A DNA stretch of 64,000 nt, taken from assembly GCA_035510555.1 (NCBI GenBank), contig DATKGX010000048.1:35988-99987 (forward strand). The letters are read 5' to 3'. Every line of letters begins with the position of its first letter. Position 1 is the first letter of the stretch. The translations under genes were made by a program, and so were the position numbers. The DNA comes from DATKGX01 sp035510555 (GTDB lineage Bacteria; Patescibacteriota; Microgenomatia; Levybacterales; UBA12049). Positions 46,190-55,857 of the stretch are shown here, piece after piece. Under the pieces are notes generated by a model that saw nothing but the letters and a program-made list of their open reading frames with translations, searched no databases and was not told where the DNA came from.

Positions 46190-49100
46190 ATGCAGCAAGC
46201 CTTTCTGAAAAGGGTTCTTGTTATTATCTCCGTAATTGCGATCCTTGCCCAATCACTTAGCCCTTATGCGGCTTTTTCGCAAAAAGCCTACGCCCAGGAA
46301 GTAACCCCAACAATCGAACAACCGACGCCAACGCCAACAGATACTCCAGCACCGACTGTTGACCAAACCACACCAATGGATACCGTAACCCCAACACCGA
46401 CCGATACACCAACCGAGACTATAACTCCAACCCCAACCGAAGAACCAACAACGGTTACGCCAACGCCTGTTGATAACAATTCCCCACCTACTGATAATAA
46501 TTCAGGAAATCAAGATGGTTCGAATTCATCCAATGATAATCCAACAACACCAACAGTAACCCCAGAAGTTTCTGCGTCTCCGACACCAACACCAACTGAA
46601 ACTACAACCGGCAATGAACAGCTTAGCATGACAATTCTTAAAGACGTTTCCGCTCCAACGATTAATTTGGATATGGTGGTTTCGGAAGGAAGTGCCAGTT
46701 TAACAACCGACAAACCGGATTACGCTCCAACCGATACCGCATTAATCACCGGCTCTAATCTTTTACCCAACACTACTTACGCATTAACTATTTCGTCAAC
46801 CGATAATCCTCCGACTTCAACAACTGTTAATGTAACCAGCAATGACAAAGGAGTTTTCGCTTATGCATATCAACTCGACGGCAACTACCGCCCAAACTAC
46901 AAAGCGGAATTAAAAGACGAAACAGGAACAGTAGTTGCCTCAATAACTTTTACGGATACAAACACAGTTAACACAATTCTTGTAAGTAATTTACAACCTA
47001 GCTATACAGCAACCAATGGTGGAGGCGTTTGGGCTGCATATTATGCGCCTGATTCAGATACTAGCTCTGGTGTATCTCCGGGATCAACGGAAATATATGA
47101 TGGAGCCCAAGCGGGAATTATTAAGGCTGGGATAACTCCTGAGTCAAATGGACACTATAGAGATGAAGGACTTTTAGCTTTTAAGGTACCTAGCGTTAGT
47201 CTATCTTCATTTGCTTCACAAACTTTAACGTATGTTGTTGAAAACCAAACGGGGATAAATCCTGTGTGGGCAAGAATCAGATTGACAGATGACAATCAGA
47301 CTGAATATCAATTTGTGCCCTCACCATATCCTACTGGATGGCACACTATTGATGCTGCTTCTGGCAATTGGCAACTAATGGATGACAATGGTAATGCCAC
47401 AGGAAATCCAATGACACTTTCTCAAGTTGCAGCAGCTAATCCTGGTTTAGCAGTTGATCGTGTTTATTTAACATTGGGACAAGGAGACTCATACAATGTA
47501 AGTCCTGGGATTGGAACCGTTGCGTGGGTAGACAAAGTTACAATTGGTGGAACGATTTATGATTTCGTGCTTGCTCCTGCCTCTAATCCCACCACAAATC
47601 CCGCAACAAGCATAAGCCTAAATGATGCAACCTTAAATGGAACCAATGGGCCTTATGACGCTACGGGACACTCCTTTTGGGTTTCGCTGGCACCGTTTAG
47701 CACCACGAGCCCAACAATTCCATCGGGCGTTTATTCTACTCCCGACTTTGGTGCTATTACTGCAAATACGGCTTTTTCCGCTTCACTCTCGTCCATTACG
47801 ACGACCGGTATTCCTACTAATCTCCCTGCGGTAACGCCAAATACCCAATATTATTATGTTGCTTGGTCCTTAGTTAATGGCACATGGTATCCCGGTAATG
47901 TTTTGAATTTTACTACTACTGCGCTCGATACAACTGCTCCGGCGACGCCCTCACTAGTGAGCCCGGCCGATGGCGTCTATCGCCACACTTCAAATTCTAA
48001 TAAATCAGACTGGACTGACGTAACTGATCCATCATTGCCAGTTGTTTATTATTATGAATCAAGCTTATCTACTGCTACAAATTCTGATGGCTCTTTTACC
48101 TCCACCGCTTATCAGTCATCTGCTTTAACAGTTTCTGAAATTATGAACCCGGGAGAACCAGAGGTAACTTATTATTGGCACGTAAAAGCATGCGATGCGG
48201 TAGGAAATTGCAGTGCCTGGTCTCCTTCTTGGCAGATACATATTGACAACACAAACCCATCTGTTCCAGCTAATGGAACACCACATAATACAACGATTGC
48301 CACAAACAATTTTGATTTCAATTGGGATGATTCGACCGACAATTCTCCTATCACTTACAAATACCAGGCTTCTCAAAATCCTACTAATTCTGGGGGGGTA
48401 CTGACGAATGGACTTTGGACTTCCGGAACGTTACCTACGAGTATGATTCACTCTTCCGGAGCCGGAGATGGCACTTGGTATTGGCAAGTCAAAGCCGTTG
48501 ATGCCGCGGGGAATGAGAGCGCTTGGAGCCCGATTTGGAATGTAACTATTGATACTGTAGCTCCCACAACTCCCGGACAAATTGGATGGTCGACTGAAAA
48601 TCCACCGGTCGGAAGCAATTACGCAAGTGGCAGTGATTTTGACAACTATAGAACGTGCGGACAAAGTCTTAACTATTCACCAATGACAAATCTATGGGGC
48701 CCATCAACTGATGCAAACGGAGTAGTGGGTTATGATAGAGAAGTTTACTCGCCGGACGCGACGACACTTATTTCTTCTTCGTCTTTGTCTACTAATTATG
48801 TAAATGGTGGCGGTGCTACCAATGGCTCAACCTACTGGGTTAGCGTAAGGGCGTATGATGCTGCCGGAAATAAAAGCGCTTGGACACCCAAGTGCGGTAT
48901 TACCTATGATGTTACTGCGCCAACAGTTGCCTCTGTTGATTCCGACGGTCAAACTTATAACTTATCTACAGCTTCGCCACACACAATTAAAATTTCCTTC
49001 AGTGAAAATATATCAAATACACCATCTGTTGATGTATTGTCGGCAGTAGGAACACCCCAAACAGTAACCAACTGCGGAGATTCAGATCTCAAGACATTTT

Positions 49101-51271
49101 GTTTTGCCTATACTGTCCCGAATCCAAATGAAGATACCCACATAATTCATATACACGACGCGCAAGACGCGGCCGGCAATACAATGATATTTGATGGCAC
49201 GCACACATTTAAGGTAGACACAATTGCACCCGTAATAACAATTGCTCCATATTCGACCGCTTGGACAAACGGTGATGTTGTTGTCAACGCATCTGTAAAT
49301 GACAGCGGAACCCTGAATGCAACATCTCATACATTTACGGCAAACGGTTCATTTACCTTTACCGCAACCGATGCGGCCGGTAATTCTGCAGTTCCTCAAA
49401 CCGTAACAATTAGTAATATCGATAAAACAGCCCCAACAGTCGGAACGATAACCATCACCCCGTCGGTTTTGAGCGGTGGAGTGCTTTATATAACCAATCT
49501 TTCAACCATTTCCTCTCCGGTTTCGGATACCGGCTCAGGCATAGATCCGGCTTCTTGTAGATACAATATAAACGGCGGAATTACTTCATTCACTACCGTA
49601 CCTTCAGCCTATGATTCCGTGAATCACAAATGTGTATTTACAGGGATCGACACATCCGCCGCAACGGGAATAGCAGTTTCAGTTGATGATAATGCCGGCA
49701 ACGGATTCAACGCCAGCAGTTCTTGGGTTTCGGTTATAGTTGACACAACAGCACCAACAACCACCGACAACATTGACGCTAACTGGCATAATGGTAATGT
49801 TACGGTAACCTTAACTTGCACCGATAACCCTGGCGGCATAGGTTGTAGTCACACTTATTACACTACTGACGGTTCGACACCAACTACCGGTTCCTCTAGT
49901 GGTAATTCTTTTACTTTATCTTCCGAGGGGACGTACACGGTTAAATATTTCTCTGTTGATAGCGCTGGCAACACTGAATCAGTTAAAACCGCCGCCAATC
50001 AGGTAAAGATCGACAAAACCAACCCCACTGTGTCTTGGGATACGCCCAATAACGGAGCGTTTCTTAAGGGAACTATAACTCTTAAGGCAACTGCCAGCGA
50101 TAGTACTTCTGGAATAAATTTTGTTCGCTTCCGATACAAAGGGCCAACTGATACCGACTTTACTACTATAGCTACCGACCAAAACTCTCCTTATAAGAAA
50201 TCGTGGGATACAACCACTGTTTCTGACGGCGTATATACCTTGCGTGCTCATGCAGAAGACAATAGTGGCCGAACTAAAAACGACGACATAACAGTAACCG
50301 TTGACAATAGGGCTCCAAGCGGCGGCTCGATAGATTATACGGACGGTGACTACTCTAGCCTCTCTGTTCCCTTGACAGTTAACGACGGCACCGACACAGG
50401 CTCTGGAATTAACGAAGGCTCAAGGATAGTGCTTCGTAGCGAAGCGGTACTAACAGACGGAACTTGTGGAACTTTTGGTACTTTTGCCAAGCTTTCCCCA
50501 TTCCCGGGAACTTACCCGGATTTAGTAGACACAACAGTGGCCGACGAACATTGCTACATATATAAATATCTTGTTTCCGATAATGTCTCCAATCAGGCAA
50601 CATATACATCTCTAAATGTAGCAAAGGTAGATATTGCTCCTGTAATTTCTGGTGAATTTGCAACAGCAGTATCCACCAGTTCAATTACTGTCCTTTGGAC
50701 AACCGATAAGCCGGCAACATCGAGAGTTGTCTATGACACGGTTTCGCATTCGTTAGGAAGCGCACCGGATTACGGATACACTTACTCCACGACAATTGAT
50801 TCTACTAAAGTAACGTCTCACAGCGTTACGATAGGTGGCTTATCGTCGGGAACAACTTATTACTTTAGAACCATCTCTAATGGCTCTCCGGAAACGGTCG
50901 GAGGAGAACACCAAGTAAATACGGTTTCAACCAGCTTTACCACCAGTGATGGACAATCAGATGGAGCATCAACCGGAAATGGCGGAGGAGGAAGTACGCC
51001 TGCTTTAGCTAACGTGCTTGGAATCTCCACTGCCTTTGCATACGGAGGAACCGGACAAGGGGTTTTGGGAGCAGAAACACAACCGGAAGTTTTGGGAACA
51101 GCCACTACTAGCGCCAGCCCGACGCCAACGGTTAGTCCTACACCGGCTGGACAAACACTAGGTTCAACTTCTACAAATTGGTTATTAAGTCATATAACAC
51201 TTTTCTTTATAATCTTTATCATTCTTGTCGCAATCGCTTATTTTCTTTACCGAAAGAAAAGGAAGAAATAA
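46190..51271 (+). CDS. Giant anchored surface protein with Ig/Fn3-like repeats
   Basis: The 1693-residue protein has a signal peptide (FLKRVLVIISVIAILAQSLSPYAAF, cut near AYAQE), a Thr/Pro linker to about residue 145 (PTPTDTPAPTVDQ...), a large extracellular region of beta-sandwich domains separated by D-x-T-A-P-T/x-P linkers, a chitobiase-C-like unit (YYTTDGSTPTTGSS), an Fn3-like unit near the end, and a C-terminal helix with a basic tail (FLYRKKRKK). It is probably an adhesin or surface-layer protein for contact with a host cell. No LPxTG motif is visible, but VLGA/VLGT repeats precede the anchor, and a sortase lies downstream. Confidence 0.82.
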   Translation: MQQAFLKRVLVIISVIAILAQSLSPYAAFSQKAYAQEVTPTIEQPTPTPTDTPAPTVDQTTPMDTVTPTPTDTPTETITPTPTEEPTTVTPTPVDNNSPPTDNNSGNQDGSNSSNDNPTTPTVTPEVSASPTPTPTETTTGNEQLSMTILKDVSAPTINLDMVVSEGSASLTTDKPDYAPTDTALITGSNLLPNTTYALTISSTDNPPTSTTVNVTSNDKGVFAYAYQLDGNYRPNYKAELKDETGTVVASITFTDTNTVNTILVSNLQPSYTATNGGGVWAAYYAPDSDTSSGVSPGSTEIYDGAQAGIIKAGITPESNGHYRDEGLLAFKVPSVSLSSFASQTLTYVVENQTGINPVWARIRLTDDNQTEYQFVPSPYPTGWHTIDAASGNWQLMDDNGNATGNPMTLSQVAAANPGLAVDRVYLTLGQGDSYNVSPGIGTVAWVDKVTIGGTIYDFVLAPASNPTTNPATSISLNDATLNGTNGPYDATGHSFWVSLAPFSTTSPTIPSGVYSTPDFGAITANTAFSASLSSITTTGIPTNLPAVTPNTQYYYVAWSLVNGTWYPGNVLNFTTTALDTTAPATPSLVSPADGVYRHTSNSNKSDWTDVTDPSLPVVYYYESSLSTATNSDGSFTSTAYQSSALTVSEIMNPGEPEVTYYWHVKACDAVGNCSAWSPSWQIHIDNTNPSVPANGTPHNTTIATNNFDFNWDDSTDNSPITYKYQASQNPTNSGGVLTNGLWTSGTLPTSMIHSSGAGDGTWYWQVKAVDAAGNESAWSPIWNVTIDTVAPTTPGQIGWSTENPPVGSNYASGSDFDNYRTCGQSLNYSPMTNLWGPSTDANGVVGYDREVYSPDATTLISSSSLSTNYVNGGGATNGSTYWVSVRAYDAAGNKSAWTPKCGITYDVTAPTVASVDSDGQTYNLSTASPHTIKISFSENISNTPSVDVLSAVGTPQTVTNCGDSDLKTFCFAYTVPNPNEDTHIIHIHDAQDAAGNTMIFDGTHTFKVDTIAPVITIAPYSTAWTNGDVVVNASVNDSGTLNATSHTFTANGSFTFTATDAAGNSAVPQTVTISNIDKTAPTVGTITITPSVLSGGVLYITNLSTISSPVSDTGSGIDPASCRYNINGGITSFTTVPSAYDSVNHKCVFTGIDTSAATGIAVSVDDNAGNGFNASSSWVSVIVDTTAPTTTDNIDANWHNGNVTVTLTCTDNPGGIGCSHTYYTTDGSTPTTGSSSGNSFTLSSEGTYTVKYFSVDSAGNTESVKTAANQVKIDKTNPTVSWDTPNNGAFLKGTITLKATASDSTSGINFVRFRYKGPTDTDFTTIATDQNSPYKKSWDTTTVSDGVYTLRAHAEDNSGRTKNDDITVTVDNRAPSGGSIDYTDGDYSSLSVPLTVNDGTDTGSGINEGSRIVLRSEAVLTDGTCGTFGTFAKLSPFPGTYPDLVDTTVADEHCYIYKYLVSDNVSNQATYTSLNVAKVDIAPVISGEFATAVSTSSITVLWTTDKPATSRVVYDTVSHSLGSAPDYGYTYSTTIDSTKVTSHSVTIGGLSSGTTYYFRTISNGSPETVGGEHQVNTVSTSFTTSDGQSDGASTGNGGGGSTPALANVLGISTAFAYGGTGQGVLGAETQPEVLGTATTSASPTPTVSPTPAGQTLGSTSTNWLLSHITLFFIIFIILVAIAYFLYRKKRKK

Positions 51272-51273
51272 AA

Positions 51274-52035
51274 ATGTTAAGTTCTATGTTACCTGTTGAC
51301 AAGAATAAAGGTAAAGCGCATAATCTGCTCAACTTCTACTCGGGCTGTCTCGATTTTATGTTTAGTAAATATTCTCAGGTTTTATTCGCTTTCATGGTAG
51401 TAGCTATATTATTTGCTTTTTCCGCTCTCGTGGTATCAGCTCATCAGGTCACAGCGATCCTGGGAACCGTGAACTGCCAGGGTAACTATTCGATCACCGT
51501 TACTGGTGACGTCTACGATGGAATTCACCTAATCGTCACACTAGGTGGCACGACCATCTACGACCAGGCTCAGAACGACACGTCTGCGACTCAGACATTC
51601 GGTCCCTTCACGGGAACGGGTGCAGCGGTAGGCGAGTCAATCATGGCGCAAACAAGCGACGGATCGCAGACATCGAGTGAGTTGACTCTTACCGGTGACC
51701 CCTGCTCCACATCAACGCCTACGCCGACCCCGACTTGCACTCCCACTCCAACCGTAACACCAACTGTTACTCCAACAGAAATTCCTACTCCAACAACTAC
51801 GCCATCTAATCCCGGCGGACCGGGAGATAATAAATCAGATAACCTAGGCTGCTCCGTTCGGGACTGCAGCAATCATCCATCAGCCCAACCACAGGTTTTG
51901 GGAGCTTCAACCAAAGCGGTTTTAGGACTTTCTACCACCAGCGGTGAAGAGAATTTTCTTCCACAGCTAATCCAATTATTCGGAGCGATAACTTCAGGAG
52001 GGCTAGGACTAGTGTTCTTCAAAAAAAATGCCTAA
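51274..52035 (+). CDS. Anchored surface protein with GC-rich central domain
   Basis: The start MLSSMLPVDKNKG (51274) lies 2 nt after the upstream stop with GGAAG 9 nt before it; the frame upstream only overlaps the larger gene. The 253-residue product has a signal/anchor helix (VLFAFMVVAILFAFSALVVSA), one beta-sandwich domain (AILGTVNCQGNYSITVTGDVYDG), a Thr/Pro linker, a PQVLGASTKAVLGLSTTSG segment and a C-terminal helix ending FFKKNA. The stretch coding the beta domain (about 51440-51720) uses clearly more GC-rich codons than the rest, suggesting a borrowed domain. Confidence 0.75.
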   Translation: MLSSMLPVDKNKGKAHNLLNFYSGCLDFMFSKYSQVLFAFMVVAILFAFSALVVSAHQVTAILGTVNCQGNYSITVTGDVYDGIHLIVTLGGTTIYDQAQNDTSATQTFGPFTGTGAAVGESIMAQTSDGSQTSSELTLTGDPCSTSTPTPTPTCTPTPTVTPTVTPTEIPTPTTTPSNPGGPGDNKSDNLGCSVRDCSNHPSAQPQVLGASTKAVLGLSTTSGEENFLPQLIQLFGAITSGGLGLVFFKKNA

Positions 52036-52657
52036 ACCCAAAAAACTTGCCCGCAAGAAAAAAATCTCCCCTAAAAAAATCGTTGTCAGGAAGAAAAAGA
52101 AACTGATTACTCAAAAACATGCTTTAAGAAATAAATTAATTGGCGTTTTCTTTTTGGGTTTGGCGTTAGCGATTTTGATTTTCCCCCAACTGATGCCGAA
52201 AAAAGTTGTCGTGAACAAAAACCCCATTCAAATTAATTCCGCTTTATACACTTCAAAAGATATTGTGGATGATCCAGTTAGAATCCTGATTCCTAAAGCC
52301 GACATTGATTTAAAAGTGGTTGACGCTCCAATCGTTGACGGCTATTGGGAATTGTCTGATAATACTGCTTCCTATGGACTGGGCAGCGGACGCCCCGGCA
52401 CTAAAAGTAATACGGTTATCTTTGCCCACGCCAGAGAAGGACTTTTTTACAATCTGAAAGATGTCAAGTTAGACGACATTATTTATGTTTTTACCAAAGA
52501 CAAATGGTACCGCTATAAAGTGAATAAAATCGATGCTGTATATCCAAACCAAACCGAAGTTATTAAACCGACCAAGAATGAAGTCTTGACTCTTTACACC
52601 TGTACCGGATTTTATGACGAAAAAAGATTAATTGTCACCGCGCTACCACAAAATTAA
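52028..52657 (+). CDS. Sortase
   Basis: The 209-residue product has a very basic cytoplasmic head (KPKKLARKKKISPKKIVVRKKKK), one membrane helix (LIGVFFLGLALAILIFP), and the sortase barrel with IPKADIDLKVVDAPIVDGYWELSDNTASYGLGS, catalytic His in VIFAHAREGLF, Cys in LTLYTCTGF and Arg in DEKRLIVTA. It overlaps the upstream surface-protein gene by 8 bp, so both are probably its substrates or partners. The class cannot be set with confidence; it resembles class D/E-type housekeeping sortases. Location: outer face of the plasma membrane. Confidence 0.9.
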   Translation: MPKPKKLARKKKISPKKIVVRKKKKLITQKHALRNKLIGVFFLGLALAILIFPQLMPKKVVVNKNPIQINSALYTSKDIVDDPVRILIPKADIDLKVVDAPIVDGYWELSDNTASYGLGSGRPGTKSNTVIFAHAREGLFYNLKDVKLDDIIYVFTKDKWYRYKVNKIDAVYPNQTEVIKPTKNEVLTLYTCTGFYDEKRLIVTALPQN

Positions 52658-52670
52658 GAATGACTATTCT

Positions 52671-53270
52671 CTAGCGGCGGTAGAAAAAATAAGGCACTAT
52701 CCCCAACAGATTAACGATACTGGCCAAAATAAATAGAAAAGTAAATCCATATAGGCTGGCGATAAATCCGCCTAAAGCCGTGGCAGAAGCAATGCCGATT
52801 AAAGTAATAGCGTCATATAAACTCCACTGCGTCGTGGCCTTATCTTGATCAAGATGCTCTGTAAAAAGAGAGTATTTGGCGGGGGACGCCATCCCAAATC
52901 CTATGCCAATTAGGATATAAAACAAAAACAAGAGAGGGATTGCATGCGAAAAGGCAAACCCCAAATAAGCAACACTCATCACAATCATTCCTAAAATTAC
53001 CAAATGCAACCTATTCCCATCCGTTTTATTATTGAGATATTTGCCGGTGATAATTTCAAAAATAACCCTGGCAATTAAACTAACGCTGTAGGCTGATGCA
53101 GCAATTTGTATGTTTCCACCCTTAATGCTATTAACGACAAAAATGGCAAAAATCGGGGTCACGAAGTTCCAGGCCGACCAGAGAAAGGTTTCCGAAATGA
53201 TAAAGGCTTCAACAATATTACTTAACCTAAAGTGAGAGGGATTCCGGCCAATAAATTGCTCTTTCAGCAT
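52671..53270 (-). CDS. Six-helix MFS half-transporter
   Basis: The 199-residue product has six helices. ARVIFEIITGKYLNNKTDGNRLHLVILG carries the motif-A-like loop between helices 2 and 3, and PAKYSLFTEHLDQDKATTQWSLYDA resembles the MFS helix 4-5 region. This is half the usual length. There is no frameshifted second half in the flanks, so it could work as a homodimer or be a stable relic. It is convergent with the sortase gene and upstream of nothing in its own strand. Confidence 0.65.
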   Translation of the reverse strand: MLKEQFIGRNPSHFRLSNIVEAFIISETFLWSAWNFVTPIFAIFVVNSIKGGNIQIAASAYSVSLIARVIFEIITGKYLNNKTDGNRLHLVILGMIVMSVAYLGFAFSHAIPLLFLFYILIGIGFGMASPAKYSLFTEHLDQDKATTQWSLYDAITLIGIASATALGGFIASLYGFTFLFILASIVNLLGIVPYFFYRR

Positions 53271-53293
53271 AATTTATTGTAGGCACATTTGCT

Positions 53294-54427
53294 TTAAGAA
53301 CGCAACTTTGAGTCGGAGCCGACTGCTTCGGAGATGTTGATGAAGCCGTCTTTTTTTAGAAGCTCTGGCAATTCCAAATTAATTTGCGCAGGCAGTTGCG
53401 GACCTTCAAAAATTAAGCCCGTGATCAGCTGCACAAGCGTTGCGCCCAGTTTAATTTTTTTGTAAGCGTCTTTGGCGCTGAATACTCCTCCGCAGCCAAT
53501 TATTATGAGCTTCTTCCCATAATTTTTATAGGCCAGTGATATTAATTCATTCGATCTTTGCTCGGTTGGCTTCCCGCTGAAATTGCCCACCGCAAATCTT
53601 TTTACTTCCTCTTTATCTAAAGATTTATCTTTTCTATTCCCTTGAACATTGCCAAAAATAACTCCGCTGATCGGAAATCTAACTATTACATCTAACATTT
53701 TTTTTACTTCTGCATCCGTTTTAACGATCGGCATTTTGATAAATAGCGGCCTTTTTAGCTTAAGCGCGCAAACTGCTTGAAGAAGCTCCTTTAAATTTTC
53801 CGGCGGATAGAAACTGACTTTACCAAACAAATTCGGGCAACTGATATTTAATTCGTAATAGCTAAACGGAGCTTTTGCGCTATCCGCAATCTTAAAAGCG
53901 CTGACAATGTCGCTTACCGCTTCTTCCTGCGTCATTCCTCTGGTTGAATTTGTTTTACCAATGCTGATGCCTACCGGAGTTTCAAACCGACTCTTTTGTA
54001 ATTTCTTAACAATCGCCCTAATTCCCTGGTTTTTAAAACCTTTATTCACCATCAAAGATTTTGATTTTGGCAATCTTCCAAGGCGCGGTTTGGGATTACC
54101 TTCGTAAGCCTGATTGGTAATTGTGCCTATTGTCTGAAACCCAAAGCTAAGATTAGGTAAAATTTGGGTCAACTTTGCCTCATAATCAAAGCCGGCTGCA
54201 AGACCAATTGGGTTCTGAAAATTTATTCCGTCAACTTCTTGACTAAGATCTTTATTTTGCACAAAGAACATTTTCCTAATCAAGAATCTTGAGACGCTTA
54301 GATTACCCAACTTTTCGCCATAATCAACGATTAAAACATGGACTAATTCCGGATCCAACAAAAAGAAAATTCTTTTTAAAACATTTCCGTAGAAAAATGC
54401 GTAAAGTTTGAGAGTGATTCTTTGCAT
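53294..54427 (-). CDS. pyrD: Dihydroorotate dehydrogenase (class 2)
   Basis: The start is the ATG at 54427 (MQRITLKLYAFFYG), 6 nt after TATAAT; an in-frame Met 15 bp upstream falls in the promoter. The 377-residue enzyme has the N-terminal membrane-contact helices of class 2, then NPIGLAAGFDYEAKL, GFQTIGTITNQAYEGNPKPRLGRLP (FMN/orotate site), YYELNISCPN, and IIGCGGVFSAKDAYKKIKLGATLVQLITGLIFEGP. It oxidises dihydroorotate to orotate in pyrimidine synthesis, passing electrons to a quinone or other acceptor. No other pyr genes are nearby. Confidence 0.93.
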   Translation of the reverse strand: MQRITLKLYAFFYGNVLKRIFFLLDPELVHVLIVDYGEKLGNLSVSRFLIRKMFFVQNKDLSQEVDGINFQNPIGLAAGFDYEAKLTQILPNLSFGFQTIGTITNQAYEGNPKPRLGRLPKSKSLMVNKGFKNQGIRAIVKKLQKSRFETPVGISIGKTNSTRGMTQEEAVSDIVSAFKIADSAKAPFSYYELNISCPNLFGKVSFYPPENLKELLQAVCALKLKRPLFIKMPIVKTDAEVKKMLDVIVRFPISGVIFGNVQGNRKDKSLDKEEVKRFAVGNFSGKPTEQRSNELISLAYKNYGKKLIIIGCGGVFSAKDAYKKIKLGATLVQLITGLIFEGPQLPAQINLELPELLKKDGFINISEAVGSDSKLRS

Positions 54428-54433
54428 CAATGA

Positions 54434-54439
54434 ATTATA
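54434..54439 (-). promoter_or_regulatory. -10 box of pyrD
   Basis: TATAAT on the minus strand, 6 nt before the ATG; no convincing -35. Confidence 0.6.
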
Positions 54440-54470
54440 CAACAGATTACCTAAGAATTTCTTGAGGTTT

Positions 54471-55793
54471 TTATTTCCTTAGACCTGTTCGTTTAAACGC
54501 AACGTCAATATTTTTAAGATAAAATTTCGGATCAAAAAGTTCGTCAAGTTCTTTTACCTTCAACCATTTAGCAATCTGTGGTTCATTTGCCGCTAATGTC
54601 CGGAGTTCAATTTCTTGATCAATCGCTTGCTGGGTAAGTTTTCTTACCAGGTCATGCGCCTGGGTTCTGGAATATTTTCCTGTTTTAATCAGGGCGTTCA
54701 TTAAGCGGGGACTATAAATTGCTCCGTGTGTCAGACTTAAATTTTTGCGCATCTTATCGGGGAAAACTTCTAGATTATCAATAATGAATGTCGTTAGTCT
54801 AGCGGCATATGTAAGATTCTCAAATAAATCAGGGAAAACATAGCGTTCAGTTGAAGAATTACTCATGTCTCTTTCGAATAAAACCTTTGCTGCCTCCGAT
54901 TCTTCGGCCAGCTTACTACGAATAACTCTATTTAAACCGATGATGCGTTCCGATAATTCAGGATTTCTTTTATGCGGCATTGCACTTGATCCGGGATGAG
55001 ACTTTTCATTAAATGGTTCACGCACTTCGCCAATTTCGGTCATCGCCAAATGCCTAATGCTTTCAGCGATGCGGGCAAGAGTGTCGCTGTTGACTATCAT
55101 TAACCCAACTATTTCAGTATGCCTATCCCGGCTGATGATTTGCGTCGGTGCTTCATCCGGTTTGAGACCTAATTTTTTTAATGCCAGCTCTTCCAGCTCC
55201 GGCTCGATAAAGACATGTGTTCCAATTTCTCCTGAGCACTTACCCACCGCAATTATTTTTTTGGCGCGGTCAATTCTTTCGATTCCACGCTTTACCTCTG
55301 CATACCAACCCGCAACCTGACGGCCAAATGTTTGGGGAATTGCATGCTGTCCATGGGTTCTTCCTATTTGTAACGTGTCCTTATATTTTAGGGCAAGTTT
55401 TTTTAATGATTTCTCCAACTTATTAAAATCATTATTTATGACGCTCAAAGATTCTATTATCTGTAGCGAAAGGCTCGTGTCTAAAACGTCTGAACCCGTA
55501 TTTCCTAAATGAATGAAGTTTCCAACGTCGGAAGAAAGGCGGCTTTGTACTACGCGGAGCAATTTATTCGTTTCATGTCCCTTTGCTTCCTGAAGAGTTT
55601 TTATATCCTCCGGAGTTAATCTTAGAGCAGTCTGAATTTGTTTTAATTGTTTTGCGTTTGGTCTGTTATACAGCTGGTGACGGGCTTCGCTTTGCGCTTC
55701 CCAAATTTTTACTTGAGCCAGGAAATATCCTTCTGGCTCCCAAATTTTTACCATGTCGGGAATTTGTTCGGCGTAACGTATTGGTGCTGGCAC
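54471..55793 (-). CDS. purB: Adenylosuccinate lyase
   Basis: The 440-residue enzyme of the fumarase/aspartase superfamily has HLGNTGSDVLDTSLSLQ (conserved T-S-x-D variant), IGRTHGQHAIPQTFG with the catalytic His, and the signature SSAMPHKRNPELSERI with the mobile Ser loop. It cleaves adenylosuccinate and SAICAR to give fumarate, in purine synthesis and salvage. GTG start at 55793, 6 nt after the box TGCTATTAT. In a CPR genome it probably serves AMP formation from IMP rather than a full de novo pathway. Confidence 0.92.
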   Translation of the reverse strand: MPAPIRYAEQIPDMVKIWEPEGYFLAQVKIWEAQSEARHQLYNRPNAKQLKQIQTALRLTPEDIKTLQEAKGHETNKLLRVVQSRLSSDVGNFIHLGNTGSDVLDTSLSLQIIESLSVINNDFNKLEKSLKKLALKYKDTLQIGRTHGQHAIPQTFGRQVAGWYAEVKRGIERIDRAKKIIAVGKCSGEIGTHVFIEPELEELALKKLGLKPDEAPTQIISRDRHTEIVGLMIVNSDTLARIAESIRHLAMTEIGEVREPFNEKSHPGSSAMPHKRNPELSERIIGLNRVIRSKLAEESEAAKVLFERDMSNSSTERYVFPDLFENLTYAARLTTFIIDNLEVFPDKMRKNLSLTHGAIYSPRLMNALIKTGKYSRTQAHDLVRKLTQQAIDQEIELRTLAANEPQIAKWLKVKELDELFDPKFYLKNIDVAFKRTGLRK

Positions 55794-55799
55794 AAAAGG

Positions 55800-55808
55800 A
55801 TAATAGCA
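55800..55808 (-). promoter_or_regulatory. Extended -10 promoter of purB
   Basis: TGCTATTAT on the minus strand; GTG start after 6 nt. Divergent from the promoter at 55843. Confidence 0.65.
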
Positions 55809-55842
55809 TATTTTAGCAATAAATCAATCTCATTAAATTACA

Positions 55843-55851
55843 TGCTATAAT
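55843..55851 (+). promoter_or_regulatory. Extended -10 promoter of the acyltransferase gene
   Basis: TGCTATAAT; GTG start after 6 nt. Confidence 0.7.
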
Positions 55852-55857
55852 TTGCTT

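Noticed and set aside
46288..46713. Minus-strand ORFs rich in Val and Gly
   Set aside because: Shadows of the Thr/Pro-rich repeats of the surface protein on the plus strand.
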